Origin: Clostridium sp.
Lineage (GTDB): Bacteria > Cyanobacteriota > Vampirovibrionia > Gastranaerophilales > Gastranaerophilaceae
Direction of reading: 5' to 3'
NCBI GenBank assembly: GCA_018362895.1
Contig: JAHALR010000006.1
Coordinates: 1 to 64,000, forward strand
Length of the DNA: 64,000 nucleotides
Within the stretch, counting starts at the first letter, position 1; each line of letters starts with the position of its first letter. Shown here one piece after another: positions 1 to 9,125 of this stretch. The notes below the pieces were generated by a model. It saw only the letters and a program-made list of their open reading frames with translations. It was not told where the DNA came from and searched no databases. The position numbers and the translations under genes are program-made.

Positions 1-1
1 T

Positions 2-1855
2 AACCCTGATAGCTGGGTAACAACAAACAAATGTGTATTCACACCGCCAGCCGGAGCAGATAGGTTTTCACTGACAGTAATTGGCGGCGGCGGAGGCGGA
101 GGCAGTGCTTCTTCTACCCATCTTGACAAAGGAACTGCTATGTATGGAAACACAGGGTCTTTTAGTCCTACTGAAGATGGCTATTACTATGTAGAAGTTG
201 TTGGCGGTGGAGGCGGTAGAGGTGCTACTGTCGGAAGCAGCGAAATTAATGGTGCTGCATCAGGTGCAGGAGGAAGCGGTGCCGGAGTATTTGGATATTT
301 ATATTTATTAAAAGGCACTACATATTCAATGAAAGGCGGAGCAGCCGGTTCAAGAGGGGAGTCTCATTATCACAGCGGTTGTAATAGAGGTTCAAACTCA
401 AGAACTCCCGGCAGCAATGGCGGCGATTCTTATTTTAAAGCTGATAATGGCGGTAATGATAAAGTAACAAAAATAGAAGTAGCCGGAGGACGAGGTGGTG
501 ACTCAACTTCTTATAATGCTGACAACCATGCTGTTGGCGGTAGCGGCGGAGGTGCCGGCTGGATTATAAGTTCTAACAGATTGTCTAATTCTAAAAATAT
601 TGTCGAAATTTCAGGCTCTAAAGGTGCCAGCGGTGCTGCTAGAAACTGGAATAATCCGGGAAGAATTCCTCAGGGGGGGATATCTCCGGCAGAATATTCG
701 TCTGCGAATGCAACAGGTTCAACTAAATATGGCAGAGGTAGTGACGGAGAAGTAAATTACAATGGTATTACTACCGGAAAAGATGCTGTGACCGGTGTTG
801 CCAGAGTTTCTTTAATTGAACGTTATTTTGGTCAAGGAGGTTCTGCCTCTGTTCCAAGTTCATACTACCTGCCTAAAATAGAAGGTCATGTAGAAGTTGA
901 AATTTCACCGGCAGCAAATGCTGATACAGATGGTGGTAATACTGTTGCACAAATAAAACGTAACGGTATTACGGGACGTACATTCATCGGTTATGGTGCT
1001 AAAGCTGGTGGCAAAAGCAAAACTATCACTGAGCCGGAACAAGGACAACATTCTCAATTCACTATGACAGGCGGTGGAATTCCTTCACCTGCTTGTACTG
1101 ACCCTAAATATATTCCGAGCGGTTATGGACCGGTAACAATCAAAGGAAACAAATGTACAAAAGTTGTTTGTAATGCAAATATAGAACAGACAAGCGATGT
1201 TGGTGCTATATTAACTAAACTCAGAAGAATTTATAATAATAACATATCAACAGCCGGTGTAAGAACAATTCCGACAGGCTTTGAAAAGGTTACATATCAA
1301 GGTGAAGAGTTATATGCTCCTTATGGTTTGATGAACATGATGGATGATTCATATAACGGTACAAAATTGTCTGTTGATATTTCTGCATATACTGGCAGTT
1401 CAGATAGAAGCAGTATTGAAAATTACTGTAAAAACACATTAAAGCTGTATGATTATGTTCGTCAGATTGTAGGTTTTCCAACGATGAATCCTGATGGCTA
1501 TTTTGCTTCATTCTTTCCTAAGTATAATCCTGGAGACTTGTATACAACCGACCAATCATTGGGTGAGTTTGCAAATTATACAAACAAAGATGAAATTTAT
1601 AACAATTACAGATGTTTGGCAGCTCCGGATGTTACATATCTGAAAAGATGCGTTGAAGAAAAAGAAGTTGAAGAAACTATTTCAAACGGATATCATCAAG
1701 CTACTTATCAACAGGCTTATTGTGCTCCTGATCAAAATGGTGGTAACGGCACATCATTTGGCGCAGGCGGCGGGGGAGGCTATGCTTCTTTGACTCCGAA
1801 TGTTGCCAGCAGAGGCGGCAAAGGCGGTGCTGGTGCTGTTGTCATCGAGTGGTAG
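2..1855 (+). CDS. Glycine-rich surface protein, 5'-truncated by window edge
   Basis: The reading frame is open from base 2, so the N-terminus lies upstream of the window; 617 codons are visible. The protein is dominated by Gly-rich runs (GGGGGGG, GAGGSGAG), contains scattered Cys, and ends with the motif GAVVIEW. It is clearly a paralogue of the gene at 4716-6583: both share a CKFTPP-like segment just before FTVIGGGGGGG or LTVIGGGGGGG, a central Cys-rich section and the C-terminal block NVAS-GG-GA-GAV-IEW. The paralogue starts with a prepilin-like leader, so this protein may also be exported by type IV pilus-type machinery (inference). Function unknown; an adhesin or surface fibre is plausible. 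An internal ATG at 140 is not the real start. Confidence 0.8.
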   Translation, partial: NPDSWVTTNKCVFTPPAGADRFSLTVIGGGGGGGSASSTHLDKGTAMYGNTGSFSPTEDGYYYVEVVGGGGGRGATVGSSEINGAASGAGGSGAGVFGYLYLLKGTTYSMKGGAAGSRGESHYHSGCNRGSNSRTPGSNGGDSYFKADNGGNDKVTKIEVAGGRGGDSTSYNADNHAVGGSGGGAGWIISSNRLSNSKNIVEISGSKGASGAARNWNNPGRIPQGGISPAEYSSANATGSTKYGRGSDGEVNYNGITTGKDAVTGVARVSLIERYFGQGGSASVPSSYYLPKIEGHVEVEISPAANADTDGGNTVAQIKRNGITGRTFIGYGAKAGGKSKTITEPEQGQHSQFTMTGGGIPSPACTDPKYIPSGYGPVTIKGNKCTKVVCNANIEQTSDVGAILTKLRRIYNNNISTAGVRTIPTGFEKVTYQGEELYAPYGLMNMMDDSYNGTKLSVDISAYTGSSDRSSIENYCKNTLKLYDYVRQIVGFPTMNPDGYFASFFPKYNPGDLYTTDQSLGEFANYTNKDEIYNNYRCLAAPDVTYLKRCVEEKEVEETISNGYHQATYQQAYCAPDQNGGNGTSFGAGGGGGYASLTPNVASRGGKGGAGAVVIEW

Positions 1856-1905
1856 CTTAAAAAAATTTTCTAGACTCTTTATAGTTTAGATTATGCATGT
1901 GACTT
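1853..1905 (+). repeat. 3'-flank repeat of the glycine-rich genes, copy 1
   Basis: From the stop codon onward, about 50 nt match the 3' flank of the paralogue at 6581-6632. The 24-nt core from ATAGTTTAGA to GCATGTGACTT is identical. Both copies can form a small hairpin whose arms differ in a pairing-compatible way (TAGACT or TAAACT against AGTTTA). The copies diverge at the following terminator. Confidence 0.7.
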
Positions 1906-1933
1906 GACCTTCATATTTGAAGGTCTTTTTTTT
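1906..1933 (+). terminator. Rho-independent terminator of glycine-rich gene
   Basis: GACCTTCA and TGAAGGTC form an 8-bp stem with a short loop, followed by eight T on the + strand. It overlaps the last two bases of the convergent priA gene. Confidence 0.85.
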
Positions 1934-4199
1934 ATAAAATATCTATCGGGTCAACATCAACTGTCAGTTTTATGTCTTGCGGGAGTTTAATTTGTCTTAA
2001 AAAATTTAGTATGAATCTATGACCTTTTTCACCCAGTTTATTTTTTATAAGAATTTGAAAGCGATAGAAGTCCTGTAATCTTTCAATTACACATGCACAA
2101 GGTCCCAAAAGAGCAAGCGGTTCTGTAAGAGACTGTTTGTCTATTATTTCATTGAGGCGCATAGCTATTTCTTGTGCGCTTCTTTCAGCACGAAACTGAT
2201 TTTTTGACGAAAGGATTATTCTGATAATTTTGCTGAAAGGCGGGTAGTCAAAATTTTCTCTTGCCTCAATTTCTGTTTTATAGAAGCTTTGATAGTCCTG
2301 TTGTTTTGCTGATTCAAGAGCAAAAAAGTTCGGGTTGTAAGTCTGAAAAATAACCTGCCCCGGGTTGCTGCCTCTTCCGGCTCTTCCCGCTACCTGTGTA
2401 AGCAGCTGAAAGCCTCTTTCACACGAACGAAAATCAGGGAGGTTAAACCCGTTGTCTGCGTTTATTACTCCTACGAGAGTGACATTAGGGTTGTCCAGAC
2501 CTTTTGCAAGAATTTGTGTTCCTATCAAAATATCAATTTTGCCTTTTGAAAAGTCGTTGAGAATTTCTATATGTCTGTTTTTATTTTTCAAAGAGTCACT
2601 GTCCAAACGCTCTATACGGCAGTCGGGAAAAAGTTTTTGGGCTATAATTTCAACTTTTTGAACTCCTGTACCGCAATTTCGAAGTGCATCGCTTCCACAT
2701 TTCGGACATTCTGTTACAACCGATTCTTCATGTTCACAATAGTGGCACTTGAGGGTTTGTGTTTGTGAGTGAAAAATCAAAGGTATTGCGCATTTCGGAC
2801 ATTGGATAACTTCTCCGCATGCAAGGCATTGGGTGTATGTCGAAAAACCTCTTCGATTCATCAACAGTATTGTTTGTTTTTTGTTTTTCAAATTTTCTTC
2901 AACAGCTCCCACCAACGCTCTTGAGAAGATTCCATGATTTGACCTGAAATGTTCTTCTCTCATGTCGACAATTCTTACTTTTGCAAACGGGTAGTCGTTG
3001 TATCTTTTTGTCATTTCCAGAAGATTGCCCGAGTTTACGGCTCTGTAATATGTATTTACATCCGGCGTAGCACTTCCCAGAAGAAGGGGAATGTCATTGA
3101 GCTGTGCAAGTTTTTGTGCAACTTTTTTCGCATCATAGCGTGGAGCCGGCATGGTTTGTTTAAAAGAGCTATCATGTTCTTCATCTATGATAATCAGTCC
3201 TATATTTTTTAAAGGAGCAAAAACTGCCGAGCGTGCACCGGCAAGAACCCTGATTTCATTGTTTTTTATTTTTTGCCATACGTCATATTTTTCACCTTCA
3301 GAGATACTTGAATGCCAGATAGCTGTTTTTTCGATTCCGAATCTTTTTGCGAGTCTTTTGGTCAGCATTGATGCAAGCGCTATTTCGGGCACAAGAAAGA
3401 GCACGTTTTTGCCTTCTTCAAGAACTTTTTTTATTGCTCTAAAATAGACTTCGGTTTTTCCTGAAGAAGTTACTCCATGGATAAGAATTTCGCTGTGAGA
3501 GTTCAGTCGTTTTTCAATTTCTTTATAAACATTCTCCTGCTCTTCAGTCAGATTTGGGAATTTTTCAAGATTCTCTTCTTTGAAAATTTCAAGCGGATTT
3601 CTGTATAAATTTTCTTCGGTGATTTTAACACACCCCATCATTTCAAGCTTTTTCAGTGTGGATCTTGTGGTTTTTATTTCTTTTTCAAATTCAATCAGGT
3701 TTGTTTTGCCTTTTGTCTCAAGCGAATGAAGAATGTCCAACTGTCTTTTTGTTGCATTTTCGCAGGTTATGAATTCAATAAATTTTTCATATTGTTCTTT
3801 TTGTACACCATTTAAAAATTTTACGGGTACCGCACATTCAAGAACTGTTTGTATAGGGCAAAAGTAATAGTCTGCTACCCATTCAAGAAACCTCAGGTAT
3901 TTCATATCAAAAATCGGAGTTTCATCGAGAATTTTTGATATAGATTTGGCTTTGATGCCTGCTTCTAGATAATTTGAAAATCCTACGACATAAGCGTTTA
4001 TAAGCCCCATTCTGCCGAAAGGCACAAGAACAGGATGACCGATTTTTATTTTCGGCTTAAGCTCATTCGGAATAATATAGCTGAAAGTTCTGACTCCGAG
4101 ACCTTTTACACATGTAAGAACAAGGGCATATTTGTTCAACATGCCCTGTGATTCGTTTATTTCATTTGTGTTTTTGTCAAAACTTTGTGATTGTGACAT
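1932..4199 (-). CDS. priA: Primosomal protein N' (replication restart helicase PriA)
   Basis: This is a 755-residue superfamily 2 DNA helicase that reloads the replisome at collapsed forks. Visible hallmarks: Walker A GVTSSGKT at about 242-249, the DEEH box at 339-342, and eight zinc-binding cysteines at 458, 461, 467, 470, 485, 488, 498 and 501. A C-terminal helicase half carries the VAGRAGRG motif. Length fits the family. The chosen ATG gives about 19 extra residues before the conserved start of the 3'-BD domain (ALVLTCVKGLGVRTFSY), so a second Met at 4142 is possible; neither has a strong Shine-Dalgarno. It lies 3 nt downstream of the PC4-like gene, probably as one operon. Confidence 0.96.
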   Translation of the reverse strand: MSQSQSFDKNTNEINESQGMLNKYALVLTCVKGLGVRTFSYIIPNELKPKIKIGHPVLVPFGRMGLINAYVVGFSNYLEAGIKAKSISKILDETPIFDMKYLRFLEWVADYYFCPIQTVLECAVPVKFLNGVQKEQYEKFIEFITCENATKRQLDILHSLETKGKTNLIEFEKEIKTTRSTLKKLEMMGCVKITEENLYRNPLEIFKEENLEKFPNLTEEQENVYKEIEKRLNSHSEILIHGVTSSGKTEVYFRAIKKVLEEGKNVLFLVPEIALASMLTKRLAKRFGIEKTAIWHSSISEGEKYDVWQKIKNNEIRVLAGARSAVFAPLKNIGLIIIDEEHDSSFKQTMPAPRYDAKKVAQKLAQLNDIPLLLGSATPDVNTYYRAVNSGNLLEMTKRYNDYPFAKVRIVDMREEHFRSNHGIFSRALVGAVEENLKNKKQTILLMNRRGFSTYTQCLACGEVIQCPKCAIPLIFHSQTQTLKCHYCEHEESVVTECPKCGSDALRNCGTGVQKVEIIAQKLFPDCRIERLDSDSLKNKNRHIEILNDFSKGKIDILIGTQILAKGLDNPNVTLVGVINADNGFNLPDFRSCERGFQLLTQVAGRAGRGSNPGQVIFQTYNPNFFALESAKQQDYQSFYKTEIEARENFDYPPFSKIIRIILSSKNQFRAERSAQEIAMRLNEIIDKQSLTEPLALLGPCACVIERLQDFYRFQILIKNKLGEKGHRFILNFLRQIKLPQDIKLTVDVDPIDIL

Positions 4200-4202
4200 T
4201 GA

Positions 4203-4448
4203 TTATTCGGCTTCCTCTAATGTCATCAATTCTTTCATGGCTTCATCAACCGCATCTTTTAACAATTCAAGATTGTCAGGAGAAACTGTTACTCCTTTTT
4301 TTGTCGGCAGCCAGTTGATTCCGTCATCTGTTGTGTAATATATTCTAAGGTCGAGATAGCTTTTGCCTTTGTATTCGTTAATTGAAATTTGAAGCTGTTC
4401 TGTTGCGCTTCTGGGAATAGTAGCTATCAATTTTGGTTCTGTTGCCAT
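4203..4448 (-). CDS. PC4/p15-type ssDNA-binding transcriptional coactivator protein
   Basis: An 81-residue protein matching the C-terminal domain of transcriptional coactivator PC4 (bacterial YdbC-like): the stretches ISINEYKGKSYLDLRIYY and WLPTKKGVTVSPDNLELL are characteristic. The family folds as a small beta-sheet/helix dimer that binds single-stranded DNA. The start has a good AGAGGAG Shine-Dalgarno. It ends just before priA, whose product also works on single-stranded or forked DNA, which makes a shared role in repair or restart attractive but unproven. Confidence 0.8.
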   Translation of the reverse strand: MATEPKLIATIPRSATEQLQISINEYKGKSYLDLRIYYTTDDGINWLPTKKGVTVSPDNLELLKDAVDEAMKELMTLEEAE

Positions 4449-4491
4449 GATTTTGCTCCTCTGATTTTAAATATACACTGATTCAAATTTT

Positions 4492-4500
4492 ATTGTATCA
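4492..4500 (-). promoter_or_regulatory. Candidate extended -10 promoter for the PC4-like/priA operon
   Basis: Read on the minus strand, TGATACAAT is an extended -10 element (TGn plus TACAAT) about 44 nt upstream of the PC4-like start codon. The -35 is weak (TTTAAA at 17 nt spacing). Confidence 0.45.
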
Positions 4501-4660
4501 TGCAAACTATTTCATTTAAAAAACTTAATAAAAACAAAAAATATTTAGAAATGTAAACATGAATTTTCATAAAGTTCTTTACAGCCCAAACCCAGTCATA
4601 ATAACATTTCTGATAGTATAGTATAGGTGAAGCTCAAGTTATAAAAAACAGTAAATAAAA

Positions 4661-4712
4661 GACTCCACGGCTAGGTATTATAAAAAAAGATACCCAAAAA
4701 TGTTAAGGAGTC
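4661..4712 (+). promoter_or_regulatory. Leader hairpin that can mask the Shine-Dalgarno
   Basis: GACTCC at 4661-4666 is complementary to GGAGTC at 4707-4712, which contains the AGGAG ribosome-binding site of the glycine-rich gene. An inner stem GGTAT (4674-4678) with ATACC (4690-4694) lies within it. The two stems are nested and coaxial, consistent with translational control. Confidence 0.45.
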
Positions 4713-4715
4713 ACG

Positions 4716-6583
4716 ATGTATAAAAAATTGAAAAGCGGTTTTTCTCTTTAACATTGCTTATCGTGTGTCTTATTACGCTGGCATCAATTCCAATATTAAC
4801 AAAAAAGAGAAGAAACCTTGCGGATAGCGAACATGGCAAATATGAATGTACTATGGATACAATCTTTGAAGAACAGAAAGATGGTACATTGGTGCCTGTT
4901 TATAAATACAAAGAAAGATATTCTCAAACTACGGACAAGTGGACTTATGTTAACTCATGTAAATTTACACCTCCTCCTCAAGCAAGGAATTTTGCTTTCA
5001 CTGTGATTGGCGGAGGCGGAGGCGGAGGCGATGCAATGTCTTCATATACAGAATATATTAATAAAACAAGTGCGATAGAAGATACTTTCACTCCTGAATT
5101 CAGTGATTATTACGATATAGATATTGTTTCAGGCGGCGGAGGCGGTGCAGATGGCACATATTCCCATAAAGACAGATATCAGCCTATGTGTGGCGGAGCA
5201 GGCGGTTCAGGTGCCAGAATAGTAGGTGTTGTTTATCTTACAAAAGGAACTATTTATGACTACCAAGTCGGAGGAGGTGGCAGTGTAGCTTATGGCGGTT
5301 ACAGAGATTCTTCCAAAAGAGCCGGCTCAGGTGGCAGTTCATATTTTAAGGATCGGGGGGATAATGTAAATTTTGAAGTTTCAGGTGGAGAAGGCGGTCA
5401 AACTCATAATGGCGGTTATAGAAAACGCCAATGGGGTGGAGGTGTAGGCAGCGGAGGCTCTGTTATTAATGCGAGAGGTGCAAGAGGTGTCCCTACAAAA
5501 CAACAGGGGCAAGCTGCACCAAACAATAGAGCTGCGAATGCTCCAGATGGTAATTATTATCGTGCGTTTACAGATTATGGTGCAGGACGTGGAGGATTTG
5601 GCGGTTGCAAATATGGGTACCGAGGAACAGGTATTGCAGGTGATTCTGAATGGAGCAATTCTAATCCTGTCGGACCAGTTTTTAACAGTGGACAAAATGT
5701 ACCTGAAGCGGGGCATGCAGGAAAGCTTAAATTGTCATTATCAAAAAAATACCACGGTACTGCCGGAAAGAGTGCAATTCCCGTAACAACTTTCATTCCT
5801 TCTATACCAAGCAAGGTAAAAATAAATATTACAATAGGCAGAGGCGGTGCGCCCGGAAGCAACGGAGAAAACTCAATTGTTGAATTTAATTCTATTGTTG
5901 GTACCGGGCTCACTGAAAGACGTATTGTTGGTGCATTTGGTGCAGGTGGAATCAAAAATGAAAATATTGCTGCTGCTGAAAACGGTGAAAATTCGGTTTG
6001 GACAGCTAAAGGTGGAGGAAAAGCCGGTTTTTGTCGTGCACGACAAGATAAACCAAGTGAAGAATGTGAAGAGGTGCCTGTTTTTGAAAAAACTAACAAT
6101 TGTATGGAGTTTCAATGTGCTTCCTCAGTAGATGATAAAGGTGAAGCACAAACTGAAACATATCCTACTTATGATGATTTTAAAAAGACACTTAAAGATC
6201 CAGATACACTTGAGGACTATGGTTTGCCAATAACAGCATTGCAGGATGAAATATGGGCGAAAGTCAAGGAGGATTTGGAGCTGCCTGCTGATTTTCCTGA
6301 TGTTTTTGCGAATTTGCAACGTACTGATGATGGTTGTTATAAAGCCAACACGATTGTTTATAAAAAGGCTTGTACTGCCTGGGAAACAAAACAAACCGGT
6401 ACAGAAAAAGTCTGTAAAGAAGTTCCTCCGGGTCCAGCATCATGTGAAGATGCAGAGAACGGTGATCAGTATAATCAAGGAAATTACGGTGCTGGAGGCG
6501 GCGGGGGCAGCGGCAGTGAAACTCCCAATGTAGCCAGCAAAGGCGGATATGGTGCAAATGGTGCTGTTATTATTGAGTGGTAG
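4716..6583 (+). CDS. Glycine-rich prepilin-like surface protein, frameshifted in leader
   Basis: ATG at 4716, with AAGGAG at spacing 5, starts a type IV prepilin-like leader (MYKKLKSGFSL) that stops at 4749. The main frame continues from about 4754 as LLIVCLITLASIPIL and runs 609 residues. Restoring one T near 4746-4749 would give KSGFSLLTLLIV, a classic cleavage site plus hydrophobic helix, though with Thr instead of the usual Glu at mature position 5. The body has Gly-rich runs, scattered Cys and a C-terminal GAVIIEW. It is paralogous to the gene at the window start. As written, translation of the full product needs a frameshift; a sequencing error, a decayed allele or phase variation are all possible. 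Initiation at TTG 4754 would remove the cleavage motif. Confidence 0.7.
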
Positions 6584-6632
6584 CCTTAAAAAAGTTCTAA
6601 ACTCCTTATAGTTTAGATTATGCATGTGACTT
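6581..6632 (+). repeat. 3'-flank repeat of the glycine-rich genes, copy 2
   Basis: Second copy of the element described at 1853-1905. It starts at the stop codon and includes TAAACT paired with AGTTTA, then the identical core ending GCATGTGACTT. Confidence 0.7.
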
Positions 6633-6633
6633 T

Positions 6634-6668
6634 CCTCCAAATATAAAATATTTGGAGGTTTTTTTCTT
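6634..6668 (+). terminator. Rho-independent terminator
   Basis: CCTCCAAATAT, loop AAA, ATATTTGGAGG: an 11-bp perfect stem followed by TTTTTTTCTTTT. It ends the second glycine-rich gene just before the convergent mutase gene. Confidence 0.9.
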
Positions 6669-6679
6669 TTATTAAAAGA

Positions 6680-8179
6680 TTAGCAGTATTTTTTTACTGT
6701 CTTATCAAGAAGAGCAACAAAAGTTTCTTCATACTTTTTGCAGTTTTCTTCGGATTTGGCTTCGAATCTGAGTGTGAAAACCGGTTCTGTGTTGCTCTGG
6801 CGAATCATTGCAAAGCCGTCTTCCAGAATAATTCTCATTCCGTCAAGAGTAATTATATTTTTTATTTTTGTGCCGAAAAGATCAGGATTCTTTTCTACTT
6901 CTTTTTCCATATCTTCGAGCACTGGTTTTTTGAAATCGTTCGGGCAATGGAATCGAACTTCCTGAGATGTGCAGACACCATTGAAAGGTTCGAGCATATC
7001 TTCTATTTTGAAGTCAGGATTGTTCATTTTATGTTTTGCTATAATTTCTATAATTCTGCATCCGGCATAGACAGCATCATCAAAACCGTAATATCTGTCT
7101 TTGAAAAAAGTGTGTCCTGACATTTCGCCTGCGAGAATTGCATTTTCTTCTTTCATTTTTGCTTTGATGTAACCGTGTCCGGTTTTTGTCATGATAGCGT
7201 TTCCGCCCATTTTATTGATTGTGTCATAGAGGACTTGTGAGCATTTCACCTCTGACACAACAGCCGGACATTCACCTCTTCTTGCAAGAGGTTCCACGAT
7301 GTCTGTTGCATAAATCAAAAGCAGCTTGTCGCCTGAAATGCTTCTGCCTTGAGAATCAACCACGCCTATTCTGTCAGAATCACCGTCAAAAGCAAGGCCT
7401 ATGTCTGCTTTTTCTTTTACCACTGTTTCTTTCAACGTTTTGAGTGTTTTTTCATCACTCGGGTTGGGGTGATGATTAGGGAAAGTTCCGTCAGGTTCTG
7501 TGAAAAGTTCAACAACTTCACAGCCCAGATCTTTATATAACTGTGGAGCAACAACGCCTGCGGTTGCATTCCCGCAGTCTGTGACTACTTTGATTCCTCT
7601 TCCGACAGAGGCAAATTTTTTCACTATACTTTCAGAATATTGTTCTATTATGTTGTATTTTTTGATAAAACCGTGTCTGACAGAAGTTTCTCTTGCGTTA
7701 AGTTCTGCCATTGCATATTTTTTTACTTCTTTTATTTGGTCTTCTGTTAGAGAGGCTTTGTTGAAGGTCATTTTCAACCCGTTATATTCACTCGGATTGT
7801 GGCTGGCTGTAACTATCAATGCGCCGTTAACTTTCCCTTTTCCTATTATATTTTCAGGAATTTGTGCAAATTCTGAATAATATCCTAACGGAGTAGGAGC
7901 CATACCAAGGTTCAGAACATTTGCTCCTGTTGAGGTTACACCTTTTATAAGAGCTTCCGTCAATGAAGGAGAGTGTGTTCTTGCATCCATTGTCACTGTA
8001 ATCCACAAAGACTTTGCTTCGGTTTTTTCGTCGGGATTTGAATTTTTATTCAAATTCTCCAGAACAAATTTTACATATCCTCTGCCGGCGAGATAAAAAA
8101 TTTCTTCTGTTACATCTTCTCCATAGATGCCTCTGATATCATTTTTTCCGAATGCTCTAAAGTCCAGTGTCTTATCCAT
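6680..8179 (-). CDS. Phosphomannomutase/phosphoglucomutase
   Basis: A 499-residue alpha-D-phosphohexomutase that interconverts hexose 1- and 6-phosphates, supplying sugar nucleotides for envelope polysaccharide. Visible motifs: the catalytic phosphoserine loop TASHNPS (Ser126), the metal loop DGDSDR (265-270), the sugar-binding loop GEMSGH and the phosphate-binding RQSNTEPVFTLRF near the C-terminus. GGGAG precedes the ATG. The architecture matches the bifunctional AlgC/ManB group; substrate preference cannot be read from sequence. Confidence 0.92.
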   Translation of the reverse strand: MDKTLDFRAFGKNDIRGIYGEDVTEEIFYLAGRGYVKFVLENLNKNSNPDEKTEAKSLWITVTMDARTHSPSLTEALIKGVTSTGANVLNLGMAPTPLGYYSEFAQIPENIIGKGKVNGALIVTASHNPSEYNGLKMTFNKASLTEDQIKEVKKYAMAELNARETSVRHGFIKKYNIIEQYSESIVKKFASVGRGIKVVTDCGNATAGVVAPQLYKDLGCEVVELFTEPDGTFPNHHPNPSDEKTLKTLKETVVKEKADIGLAFDGDSDRIGVVDSQGRSISGDKLLLIYATDIVEPLARRGECPAVVSEVKCSQVLYDTINKMGGNAIMTKTGHGYIKAKMKEENAILAGEMSGHTFFKDRYYGFDDAVYAGCRIIEIIAKHKMNNPDFKIEDMLEPFNGVCTSQEVRFHCPNDFKKPVLEDMEKEVEKNPDLFGTKIKNIITLDGMRIILEDGFAMIRQSNTEPVFTLRFEAKSEENCKKYEETFVALLDKTVKKYC

Positions 8180-8244
8180 ATTCGCTCCCTTAATTATTTA
8201 TTAAGTCTATTATTCCATAAAAAACTATAAAGGTAAAATCTATC

Positions 8245-8253
8245 TGTTATAAT
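8245..8253 (+). promoter_or_regulatory. Extended -10 box, predicted leaderless start
   Basis: TGTTATAAT is a perfect extended -10. Its last base is 6 nt before the ATG at 8260, placing +1 on or next to the A of the start codon. No Shine-Dalgarno is present. Confidence 0.65.
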
Positions 8254-8259
8254 TAACTT

Positions 8260-9123
8260 ATGAAAAAAATCTTTGATGAAAACAGCTTGGGCAAGCTCTT
8301 TCTTCTGCCTGCTTTAATCGGAACGGGGATATTTATAGTTATTCCCGTAGTGTTTTCGTTTTATTTGAGTTTTTGTAAATGGGATTTGCTTTCAGAAATT
8401 CAGTTTGTTGGTTTTGACAATTATATAGAACTTTTAACGGGTTATCAGTTTGGTTTGATAATGAAAAATACCTTTGTGTTTGCATTGTCAACGGCTGTTA
8501 TTTCAATTTTGATTCCTCTGGTTTTGGCAGCTGCTTTGAACAATAAAATTCGAGGAACGGAGTTTTTTAAGACCGCTTATTTTTTACCTTTTATCACGCC
8601 TATGATTGTTGCTGCTATTGTTTGGGAGTGGATATTTGACCCTAATTTCGGATTGTTGAATTATCTGCTCAAAACTCATATAAACTGGCTTTACGACGCA
8701 AACACGGCAATGATTGCGCTGATTATAGTTTCTTCCTGGAAAATGATAGGATATAACATGGTTATTTTGCTTTCGGGTTTTTCTTCAATAAATCAGAATG
8801 TTTATGAATCTGCCAAAATTGACGGTGCAAATCCTGTGCAGACTTTTTTCAGAATAACGCTCCCTCTGTTGAGTCCGACTATATTTTTTGTTTTGATAAT
8901 CACTACAATCTCATCTTTTCAGGTTTTTGATTTGATTTATCTTATGACACAGGGTGGACCAATGGATTCTACGAATGTTCTTGTGTATTGGATTTACAAA
9001 AATGCGTTTGAATTTTTTAACATAGGGGGCGCATCTGCCGGAGCGTATATTTTATTTTTGATAATTCTTATTTTGACAGCTTTGCAGTGGAAAATCAGAA
9101 AAAAATGGGTTTTTAACGAATAA
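8260..9123 (+). CDS. Carbohydrate ABC transporter permease (MalF/UgpA type)
   Basis: A 287-residue inner-membrane protein with about six hydrophobic segments and the cytoplasmic EAA loop (ESAKIDGANPVQTFFRITLP) that docks the ATPase. The family imports sugars or glycerol-3-phosphate as a heterodimeric permease with a substrate-binding protein and an ATPase. None of these partners is adjacent: the neighbours are a phosphohexomutase and a decarboxylase. It therefore depends on genes elsewhere or is a remnant. It starts without a ribosome-binding site just downstream of an extended -10 box. Confidence 0.9.
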   Translation: MKKIFDENSLGKLFLLPALIGTGIFIVIPVVFSFYLSFCKWDLLSEIQFVGFDNYIELLTGYQFGLIMKNTFVFALSTAVISILIPLVLAAALNNKIRGTEFFKTAYFLPFITPMIVAAIVWEWIFDPNFGLLNYLLKTHINWLYDANTAMIALIIVSSWKMIGYNMVILLSGFSSINQNVYESAKIDGANPVQTFFRITLPLLSPTIFFVLIITTISSFQVFDLIYLMTQGGPMDSTNVLVYWIYKNAFEFFNIGGASAGAYILFLIILILTALQWKIRKKWVFNE

Positions 9124-9125
9124 TG

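Noticed and set aside
5575..6099. Long antisense frames (up to 174 codons) opposite the glycine-rich gene
   Set aside because: Gly-rich codons on one strand give stop-poor Pro/Ala-rich frames on the other; no ribosome-binding site or family match.
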